NCBI GenBank assembly: GCA_028699365.1
Contig: JAQVUQ010000151.1
Location: 1-6,847, forward strand
Source: UBA5359 sp028699365 [NCBI: bacterium]
GTDB lineage: Bacteria > UBP13 > UBA5359
Direction: 5' to 3'
Length of the DNA stretch: 6,847 nt
Each line of letters starts with the position of its first letter. Positions within the stretch are counted from its first letter, which is position 1. The notes beneath the pieces were generated by a model that made no database searches, had not been told where the DNA came from, and worked only from the letters and a program-made list of their open reading frames with translations. A program made the position numbers and the translations under genes. Of the stretch, positions 1 to 5,132 are shown one piece after another.

Positions 1-825
1 ATCGCTATCATCGCTGCCGTCCAGGAATATATCGCGCTCCAGGCAGACCACACCCGCTCCGGCGGCGGCAGAGGAGGCTACGGAATCCGAGGCGGTCAAA
101 GAATCCAGAAAGAAAAGCCCTCTATCCGCCAGAATACGCATTACCGCCGTCATGGTGCCGGGATCGGCAGTAGCTTTGGATCCCATATGATTATTGACGC
201 CGATGGCTTCCGGCACGCTCTCAAGAGCTTCTTCCACCCGTTTCTCCACTTCACGATTTGTCATGGCCGTTTTGATAGTATTCTTCTCGAACCCCAGCGA
301 ACCGTTTTTGGGTTCCATCGGCAGATGCAGAAGTACATCTCTGCCTTGCCGTGCCGCCTGTCTGGAAACCGAACGGCTGTGAGGAAGACCGGGAAGGACG
401 GCAAAAGTCAAAGGGGCGTCCATTTCAAGAAACGGACGCCCATCGCTGTAACCGAAATCATCTATTACTATGGCGGCTATAGCCGATCCACGATCGGACG
501 GATGACGGCTCTCCTTTTTAACCGGTGGCTTCTTCCGCTCGGCATCGCCCTTGTCCTCTTTATCTTCAGAACGCTCTTTAGGAGACAGAAACGGAAAACG
601 TTCCTTGATCTCCTCTTTTATATTTATGTCGGGATGCCCTCTACGTTTTGACACGCCTTCTCTCTTTTCGGAAGAGCGCATATGGCCGACACGTCCGCTT
701 TCCTTCTTCGGTATCAGGCGCACACCCTCGTAATTGGCTCTGAAATATGAATAAGCGGCTATCAGCAGAACCAGGATGGCTATGGCCCTCCAGTTCACTG
801 ATCTGCGTCGTCTTCTACGACCCAA
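1..825 (-). CDS. Divergent polysaccharide deacetylase (YibQ/DUF610 family), 3' end cut by window
   Basis: Envelope protein of the divergent polysaccharide deacetylase family (Polysacc_deac_2), whose substrate is not firmly established. The 275 visible residues begin with a run of six Arg, then a single membrane segment at about 13-28, a highly charged Lys/Arg/Glu linker at about 35-113, and the catalytic-type domain from about 115. Family motifs seen: AAIVIDDFGYSD (Asp122-Asp123), FAVLPGLPHS, LLHLPMEP (His167), GVNNHMGSKAT (His213), RGLFFLDSLT and RDIFLD; the Asp pair and the His residues are presumed metal ligands. No ATG or GTG is in frame between the upstream TAG and residue 10. A TTG at 825-823, with GGGGGAA at 833-839 seven bases upstream, is therefore the best start; a GTG twelve codons or so inside is a poorer alternative. 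It lies 27 bp after ctpA, apparently the last gene of the ftsEX operon inside this window. The C-terminus continues beyond base 1. Confidence 0.9.
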   Translation of the reverse strand, partial: MGRRRRRRSVNWRAIAILVLLIAAYSYFRANYEGVRLIPKKESGRVGHMRSSEKREGVSKRRGHPDINIKEEIKERFPFLSPKERSEDKEDKGDAERKKPPVKKESRHPSDRGSAIAAIVIDDFGYSDGRPFLEMDAPLTFAVLPGLPHSRSVSRQAARQGRDVLLHLPMEPKNGSLGFEKNTIKTAMTNREVEKRVEEALESVPEAIGVNNHMGSKATADPGTMTAVMRILADRGLFFLDSLTASDSVASSAAAGAGVVCLERDIFLDGSDDSD

Positions 826-832
826 AATGACA

Positions 833-839
833 TTCCCCC
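833..839 (-). promoter_or_regulatory. Ribosome-binding site for the deacetylase TTG start
   Basis: GGGGGAA on the minus strand, seven bases before the TTG at 825. It supports a TTG start, since no ATG or GTG is available in frame between the preceding stop and this point. Confidence 0.55.
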
Positions 840-852
840 AAAACTAAGGTTA

Positions 853-2100
853 TCAGCTTGCCTTCTTCAACGGGTTTACGGCCTTGAGCAGTTCCAGTGC
901 CTTATCCAGTTGAGCATCCTTGCCGTTCTTTACATCTTCTTCGGTCAGCTTTATCTCTATATCAGGGACTATCTTATCACGACTTACATCCCGCCCTTTG
1001 GGCGTCTGATACTTGGCCGTCGTTATGGTCAGACCCGAACCGTCGGGAAGCGGATAGACACTTTGAACGGATCCCTTGCCGAACGACTTGGTGCCGATGA
1101 CTTTACCACGCCCGGTATCCTGAATAGCGCCGGCAACTATTTCAGAGGCACTGGCACTACCCTCGTTGATAAGCACGACCAGCGGTATGCCTATCTGCTT
1201 GAAATCCAGCGTATCTATGACCTTGACGCTCTTCTTGCCGTCGTAATCCTCTATATACTCGGCCACTCGCTTGTCGCCGTTCTTCACTATGACATAGGCA
1301 TCTCTCTTTTTGCCGCGCTCCTTGATGGAAACCACCACGCCCTCGTCCATAAAATGAGCAGCAATTTCCACGGCCACATTCAACAATCCGCCGGGATCGT
1401 TGCGGAGATCCAGAACCATGGACTTCATGCCTTTTGCCTGCAGCTTCTCAATGGCCTCTTTAAGTTCGGGCTCGCTCTTTTCGTTGAAAACTTTCAGATA
1501 AGCATAACCGATATTGTCGTCCAGCATGCGATAATCTACGCTTTTCAACTGAATGATACTTCTTTTCAGAGTGAACTCCCTGGCTTCCTTCCAGCCGGAA
1601 CGCATTATCGTCATGGTTACACTCGTACCCGCCTTGCCGCGTATACGGTCAACAGCGGTCTTAAGGCCCATACCCTTGGTCTCCTTGCCGTCTATCACAA
1701 TGATCTGATCCCCGCTCTTAAGTCCGGCTTTATCCGCCGGGCTACCGGAAATAGGAGAGACTACCGTCAAAACATCATCGCGCAGACCTACGACCATACC
1801 CACGCCGTCGAAGTGACCCTCCTGATCTTCTCTCATCTCTTTGAACATATCAGGTTCCATAAACCTGGTATAAGGATCGTCCAACGCTTTAAGCATGCCT
1901 CCTATAGCCCCGTACATCAGCTTGGTATCGTCGGTCTTTTCGACGAAATTGTTCTGGACAAGATCTAAAACACGCCAGAAAGATTGCCAGGAAGTAAGAG
2001 CTCCATCGGCTCTTTCCAGTCTCAGACTGTGGCCGGCAATGAATGCGACAGCCATCAGCACAAGAATTACACCAATAAAACCTATCCTTTTAAGACGCAT
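853..2100 (-). CDS. ctpA: CtpA-type carboxyl-terminal processing protease, peptidase family S41A
   Basis: Membrane-anchored periplasmic serine protease that trims or degrades proteins from their C-termini using a Ser/Lys dyad. The 415 residues show an N-terminal hydrophobic segment at 6-23 (uncleaved anchor or signal peptide), the usual helical motif with DDPYTRFMEP (74-83), a PDZ domain at about 97-180 (GVGMVVGLRDDVLTVVSPI, SPADKAGLKSGD), and the tail-protease core. VLDLRNDPGGLL is at 229-240, NEGSASASEIVAGAIQD carries the catalytic Ser317, and SFGKGSVQ carries Lys342 and Gln346; the 25-residue Ser-to-Lys spacing matches the family. A Lys-rich stretch at about 262-302 looks longer than in typical relatives. 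The ATG start at 2100 is preceded by GAGAGGATC at 2108-2116. It lies 24 bp after the EnvC-like gene. Members of this family in other bacteria degrade peptidoglycan hydrolases, which fits this position; that role here is inferred. Confidence 0.95.
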   Translation of the reverse strand: MRLKRIGFIGVILVLMAVAFIAGHSLRLERADGALTSWQSFWRVLDLVQNNFVEKTDDTKLMYGAIGGMLKALDDPYTRFMEPDMFKEMREDQEGHFDGVGMVVGLRDDVLTVVSPISGSPADKAGLKSGDQIIVIDGKETKGMGLKTAVDRIRGKAGTSVTMTIMRSGWKEAREFTLKRSIIQLKSVDYRMLDDNIGYAYLKVFNEKSEPELKEAIEKLQAKGMKSMVLDLRNDPGGLLNVAVEIAAHFMDEGVVVSIKERGKKRDAYVIVKNGDKRVAEYIEDYDGKKSVKVIDTLDFKQIGIPLVVLINEGSASASEIVAGAIQDTGRGKVIGTKSFGKGSVQSVYPLPDGSGLTITTAKYQTPKGRDVSRDKIVPDIEIKLTEEDVKNGKDAQLDKALELLKAVNPLKKAS

Positions 2101-2124
2101 GTGTTACGATCCTCTCATTTCAAA

Positions 2125-3267
2125 TTAGTAAGCACCTCTGGGGTTGACCGGGACTCCGTTGCGTCTAACTTCGAAATGAACGTGAGGCCCGGTACTGAAA
2201 CCGGTACTGCCGGCATAGGCAACCGTCTGCCCCTGACGAACTCTCTGTCCGGCATGAGCGGCAATCCGGGAATTGTGCGCATAGAGAGTGGACAGTCCTC
2301 CTCCGTGATCTATGATGACGACCTGACCATACCCGCCCCAACTGCCGGTGTGAATGACTTCTCCGGCCGCCGCCGCATGAACCGGTGTTCCCATAGGTAC
2401 GGCAATATCAATGCCGGTATGCAGACGCCTGGTTCTGAATATGGGATGCGTCCTGTAGCCGAACTCCGAGGTTATCCTGCCGTTGACAGGCAGAATAAAG
2501 CTTCCTTTCCAGACTACGGCGCTTCTGCGGCGCCCTCGCGGAGTATTCATCAGGCGCCGGAGCATTCTCTCCACCTGGTTGGAACTGATCTCCAGTTGAG
2601 CCAACTCCTGCTCGTATCTGGCACGCTGTGTTCTTATATCCTGCAGCGTGGCTCCCTCAGCCCAGGCCTGAGCCCGATAAACGCGTTCCTTCTGGCTCAC
2701 CTGCAGCTTGAGCCGGTCGACTTCCTGCTTTTTGGCTGCCACTTCCCTCTCGGTAGCCGCCAGCGCTTCCTTCTGCCTGACGAAATCCTTCAGAATGCTG
2801 AAATCCTGACGGGCCACCAGACGCAGAAAATTCAGACGATTCACAAACGAACCGAAGTCCCTGGCCCCAAAGAAAACCTCAATATAGGAAATACGGCCGT
2901 ACTTGTAAACACGGACCATGCGGTCCTCCAGGTCGCGACGGTGCCTCTCCGTCCGGACCCTGGCCTCCTGCAGTCTCATCTGTACGGCTGAAAGTTCCAT
3001 CTTCACCGTGGCCAGACGATCGCTTACCTGGTCCAGTTCATAACGGGTCTGCGACAGCGCTCCCCTGGTGCGATTGAGATCGGTCCTGGCCCGTCGTTCC
3101 TTCTTCTTGATATGGAAAAGCTTGTCCCGCTGCTGGCGCATAAGCTGCTGTATATGCTGCAACTTGCTTCTCTGTGATTTCAAGCTTGGGGCAGCATCGG
3201 ATGCCGAAGCCGACAGTATAATCAGCACCAGAATAATGGCCGCTATTCTTATTCGCATACCGTGCAT
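2125..3267 (-). CDS. envC: EnvC-like murein hydrolase (activator): coiled coil plus M23/LytM domain
   Basis: Periplasmic partner of FtsEX in septal peptidoglycan cleavage. The 380 residues start with a signal peptide (hydrophobic core ILVLIILSASA, cleavage probably near ASDA/APS). Two long Lys/Arg/Glu/Gln-rich coiled-coil arms follow at about 29-115 and 150-240, separated by the EnvC/PcsB-like turn VYKYGRISYIEVFFGARDF (about 120-138). The M23 domain is at about 257-378. All metal-ligand motifs are present: LHTGID (His283, Asp287), LYAH (His331) and GPHVHFEV (His362, His364). E. coli EnvC lacks these ligands and only activates amidases, so this protein could itself be an active endopeptidase. 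Start choice: ATG at 3267, because GAGAGG (3275-3280) lies seven bases upstream. A TTG at 3282, which would overlap the ftsX stop, has no such site. Gap to ftsX is then 11 bp, consistent with co-expression. Confidence 0.92.
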   Translation of the reverse strand: MHGMRIRIAAIILVLIILSASASDAAPSLKSQRSKLQHIQQLMRQQRDKLFHIKKKERRARTDLNRTRGALSQTRYELDQVSDRLATVKMELSAVQMRLQEARVRTERHRRDLEDRMVRVYKYGRISYIEVFFGARDFGSFVNRLNFLRLVARQDFSILKDFVRQKEALAATEREVAAKKQEVDRLKLQVSQKERVYRAQAWAEGATLQDIRTQRARYEQELAQLEISSNQVERMLRRLMNTPRGRRRSAVVWKGSFILPVNGRITSEFGYRTHPIFRTRRLHTGIDIAVPMGTPVHAAAAGEVIHTGSWGGYGQVVIIDHGGGLSTLYAHNSRIAAHAGQRVRQGQTVAYAGSTGFSTGPHVHFEVRRNGVPVNPRGAY

Positions 3268-3274
3268 GTCATCG

Positions 3275-3280
3275 CCTCTC
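3275..3280 (-). promoter_or_regulatory. Ribosome-binding site deciding the envC-like start
   Basis: GAGAGG on the minus strand, partly inside the ftsX stop codon and seven bases before the ATG at 3267. It favours that ATG over the upstream in-frame TTG (3282) and makes the signal peptide begin MHGMRIRIAA. Confidence 0.6.
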
Positions 3281-4172
3281 AAACCAGCACAGTTCTTAAG
3301 AATTTTCTAACCGAAGAAAAACTGCCGAAGGCGCCGACAAGCATACCTCCCGTTATCAGAGCGATGGAGATGTGCAACAGTGTCTGCTCATCGTAAGCCA
3401 GAGGAAAAATGAACGTCAGCGGCCAGTTATTAGCCAGCCAGGTATAGCCGGCTGCAGCAATGCCTACGGCCAGAAGCGATCCTACCAGGCCGTGAAATAT
3501 CCCTTCCATGATAAAAGGCCACTTTATGAACCAGTCGGTAGCACCCACCAGTTGCATGATCCTTATCTCTTTGCGCCGGGCAAACACCGTCAGCCTGATA
3601 GTGTTGGCTATAACGAAGGCTGTGACGATGCAGAGAATGATTATGGCCCCCAGCCCGCCTATCTGAACGATGCGCCGGATCAGATTCAAAGTGGTAACCA
3701 CATCTTCTCCGTAATGTATCTCGTCTATTGCAGGTTGCCCCTTGATGACGGAGGTAACCGAGGTGATTTTCGAGGTATCGGCCATCTCTATCTCCAGAGA
3801 AGCCGGCAAAGGAACCGTATCCACTATCTGACCCAGGTCGGCCTGGCCGGACATGTCCTGCTTGAGGCGTGCCCTGGCTTCATCCACGCTGACGTAATAT
3901 ACCTTGCGGACTCCGTCCAGACCTTCCACCATGCGCTTTAAAACATCGACTTCCCCGGCAGGGGCGCCTGCTTTCAGATAGACACATACCCTGGTCTTGG
4001 ACGACACTTCGTTTATGGTACTCTTCAGATTGAGGTTGAAAAGCAGAAAGGCACCCAGAACAAGCATGGACACGGTCACCGTTCCTATAGATGCCAGGGT
4101 CATCAGACCGTTATAGCGAAGATTGGAGGCCGTCTCGGATAAGAAATAGCCCAGACGTATTTTAGAGCTCAC
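3279..4172 (-). CDS. ftsX: Cell-division ABC transporter permease FtsX
   Basis: Inner-membrane subunit of the FtsEX complex; it does not transport but relays FtsE ATPase activity to a periplasmic peptidoglycan hydrolase. With the GTG start at 4172 the protein is 297 residues, the normal FtsX length. It has a cytoplasmic amphipathic start, TM1 at about 24-46, a periplasmic domain at about 50-165 that should bind the hydrolase partner, then TM2 (about 171-192), TM3 (about 222-247) and TM4 (about 265-284). Conserved family residues include FARRKEIRIMQLVGAT (197-212), PFIMEG (219-224) and the C-terminal SFSSVRKFL. The GTG is chosen because AAGGGGG lies nine bases upstream. An in-frame ATG at 4196 (eight residues longer) lacks a ribosome-binding site. 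The gene overlaps the end of ftsE by 11 bp, implying translational coupling and matched stoichiometry. Its periplasmic loop has one Cys (63). Confidence 0.93.
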   Translation of the reverse strand: MSSKIRLGYFLSETASNLRYNGLMTLASIGTVTVSMLVLGAFLLFNLNLKSTINEVSSKTRVCVYLKAGAPAGEVDVLKRMVEGLDGVRKVYYVSVDEARARLKQDMSGQADLGQIVDTVPLPASLEIEMADTSKITSVTSVIKGQPAIDEIHYGEDVVTTLNLIRRIVQIGGLGAIIILCIVTAFVIANTIRLTVFARRKEIRIMQLVGATDWFIKWPFIMEGIFHGLVGSLLAVGIAAAGYTWLANNWPLTFIFPLAYDEQTLLHISIALITGGMLVGAFGSFSSVRKFLRTVLV

Positions 4173-4848
4173 AGACGTACGCCCCCTTATCTTCATCGCG
4201 AACCAGGCGTCCGTCCTGCAGAGCGACAACGCGCTTTCGCATTCTGTCCACGATATGTCTGTCATGGGTGGCCATTACTACGGTAGTTCCCTTGACGTTG
4301 ATGCGGGACAGCAATTGAACTATATCCCAGGAGGTGTCCGGGTCCAGATTGCCGGTGGGTTCATCCGCCACCAGAATGACCGGATTATTGACTACGGCCC
4401 GGGCGATACAGATACGCTGCTGTTCCCCGGCAGACAGCTCCGTCGGCAAGGCATCAGCCTTATGCAGCAAGCCGACGTTGTCCAGGACCTTGGCGACCTG
4501 ACGCTTGACCTCGGCCTTGCCGACGCCTATGACGTGCAGCGCAAAAGCTACGTTATCCCAGGCTGTACGTTGCGGCAGCAGCTTGAAGTCCTGGAAGACG
4601 ACGCCGACGCCGCGCCGCAGATAGGGTATCTGCCGGCGGGCCATCCCGGTTATCTCTTTTCCGGCCACGATTATTCTGCCGGCGGTACAGACCTCTTCCC
4701 TGTATATGAGCTTCAGAATAGTTGATTTACCGCTGCCCGTCGGCCCTACTATAAAGAGAAAATCTCCTTTTTCTATCTTAAGGTCCAGATCCCTCAGAGC
4801 GGTCACTCCATTGGGATGGACAACGGAAACCCCTTGAAAAGTTATCAA
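4162..4848 (-). CDS. ftsE: Cell-division ATP-binding protein FtsE
   Basis: Cytoplasmic ATPase of FtsEX. The 228 residues match the usual FtsE length. Motifs in order: VHPNG A-loop region (10-14), Walker A GPTGSGKST (35-43), Q-loop VVFQDFKLLP (83-92), ABC signature LSAGEQQR (138-145), Walker B VILVADEP (157-164) followed by TGNLD (165-169), and the H-loop ATHD with His195. The FQDFKLL Q-loop and the adjacent ftsX distinguish it from LolD or MacB-type ATPases. The signature has Ala where most ABC ATPases have Gly (LSGGEQQR). Start is TTG at 4848, preceded by GGGTGAT at 4854-4860 with five bases between; a TTG start may keep expression low. It is the first gene of the division cluster proper and overlaps ftsX by 11 bp. 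A 143-bp gap separates it from the upstream lipoprotein gene. Confidence 0.95.
   Translation of the reverse strand: MITFQGVSVVHPNGVTALRDLDLKIEKGDFLFIVGPTGSGKSTILKLIYREEVCTAGRIIVAGKEITGMARRQIPYLRRGVGVVFQDFKLLPQRTAWDNVAFALHVIGVGKAEVKRQVAKVLDNVGLLHKADALPTELSAGEQQRICIARAVVNNPVILVADEPTGNLDPDTSWDIVQLLSRINVKGTTVVMATHDRHIVDRMRKRVVALQDGRLVRDEDKGAYVCEL
4182..4188 (-). promoter_or_regulatory. Ribosome-binding site for the ftsX GTG start
   Basis: AAGGGGG inside the last codons of ftsE, nine bases before the GTG at 4172. It decides between this start and the ATG at 4196, which has no comparable purine-rich stretch. Confidence 0.55.
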
Positions 4849-4853
4849 TTAAA

Positions 4854-4860
4854 ATCACCC
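4854..4860 (-). promoter_or_regulatory. Ribosome-binding site for the ftsE TTG start
   Basis: GGGTGAT, matching the GGTGAT part of the consensus, five bases before the TTG at 4848. It supports the non-ATG start, which also places the first residues (MITFQGVSVVHPNG) where FtsE proteins normally begin. Confidence 0.55.
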
Positions 4861-4872
4861 ATCTCAAATGCG

Positions 4873-4942
4873 GAATGCAGGTTTCGGAAGGCGGAACAGT
4901 CCAAGCCTGTAATTCTGACTTCCGGGTCCTGCACCTGCATTC
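4873..4942. repeat. Long nested inverted repeat in the leader of ftsE
   Basis: GAATGCAGG at 4873-4881 is a perfect inverted copy of CCTGCATTC at 4934-4942. Nested inside, CGGAAG at 4885-4890 pairs with CTTCCG at 4919-4924. The central loop of 28 bases has only weak further pairing. Together they could fold into an imperfect stem-loop in RNA just before the ftsE ribosome-binding site, with a 3-nt versus 9-nt internal loop between the arms. There is no T-run after it in the direction of transcription, so it does not look like a standard intrinsic terminator. A role in mRNA processing, leader structure or protein binding is possible but unproven. Confidence 0.5.
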
Positions 4943-4991
4943 AAGTACTTAATTTCTATATTTACGTATTCAGCCTTCAGTTTGTTCCATT

Positions 4992-5117
4992 CTAGAATGG
5001 CGGTAATGGCGGCGATACGGGAGGAGTTCCTCCACCGCCTCCGCCACAGCCGGCTAACAGAAGAAACATGACTAAAGCCAGGACGACCAACTGCCAATAA
5101 TTTATCCATCTCTTCAT
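4992..5117 (-). CDS. Very short predicted lipoprotein (41 residues), Gly- and Pro-rich
   Basis: A short gene that size cut-offs would miss. The start MKRWINYWQL is followed by the hydrophobic core VVLALVMFLL and the lipobox LAGC, giving lipid attachment at Cys24. After Cys come six Gly, then TPPVSPPLPPF and a TAG stop, so the mature peptide is only 18 residues. GAGGTGA at 5126-5132, eight bases before the ATG, is an excellent ribosome-binding site and overlaps the stop codon of the protease, so the two are probably co-translated. Gly at position +2 after Cys would permit outer-membrane sorting under the enteric Lol rule. There is no KGPLYFP-type motif, so it is not recognisably LptM. The function is unknown; it may be a genuine tiny lipoprotein or the surviving front end of a longer one. 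The same frame meets another stop (TGA) four codons after the TAG, so no single readthrough restores a long protein. Confidence 0.75.
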   Translation of the reverse strand: MKRWINYWQLVVLALVMFLLLAGCGGGGGGTPPVSPPLPPF

Positions 5118-5125
5118 GAATCGTT

Positions 5126-5132
5126 TCACCTC
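5126..5132 (-). promoter_or_regulatory. Ribosome-binding site of the small lipoprotein, overlapping the protease stop
   Basis: GAGGTGA on the minus strand; its last three bases are the TGA stop of the protease. Spacing to the ATG at 5117 is eight bases. The arrangement suggests translational coupling between protease and lipoprotein. Confidence 0.65.

Larger units (their letters stand above)
4849..4991. other. 143-bp intergenic region upstream of ftsE
   Basis: The only sizeable non-coding gap in the window. In the direction of transcription it begins AT-rich (AATACGTAAATATAG, around 4953-4968), which could hold a promoter. No pair of -35 and -10 boxes with proper spacing could be assigned. 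The rest holds the nested inverted repeat and the ftsE ribosome-binding site. A minus-strand reading frame crosses this gap (from an ATG at 5109 to 4864), but its start lies inside the better-supported lipoprotein gene and the product is not protein-like, so it was not called. Confidence 0.5.

Noticed and set aside
187-651. Plus-strand open frame of 154 codons opposite the deacetylase
   Set aside because: The minus strand here encodes clear family motifs of the deacetylase; the plus-strand product matches nothing recognisable.
910-1968. Long plus-strand open frame of 352 codons opposite ctpA
   Set aside because: It is entirely antisense to a clear S41 protease with intact catalytic motifs. 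Its translation shows no recognisable domain.
1984-2991. Plus-strand open frame of 335 codons opposite the EnvC-like gene
   Set aside because: It is antisense to a gene with complete M23 motifs and has no protein-like features; it is a shadow of codon bias.
4873-4942. Inverted repeat as an intrinsic terminator of the protease/lipoprotein unit
   Set aside because: The arms are far apart (52-base interval) and no run of T follows on the transcribed side.
4953-4968. AT-rich stretch as a sigma-70 -10 box for ftsE
   Set aside because: No -35 element at a suitable distance was found, so no promoter is called; it is only mentioned in the intergenic entry.
4864-5109. Minus-strand frame of 81 residues between the protease and ftsE
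   Set aside because: Its start lies inside the small lipoprotein gene in another frame, it has no ribosome-binding site of its own, and its product looks like a frame-shifted reading of that gene followed by non-coding sequence.
4992-5117. Small lipoprotein as LptM (LPS-assembly lipoprotein)
   Set aside because: It shares only small size and a Pro-rich region after the lipid-bearing Cys; the conserved motif after the Cys (KGPLYFP-like) is absent.
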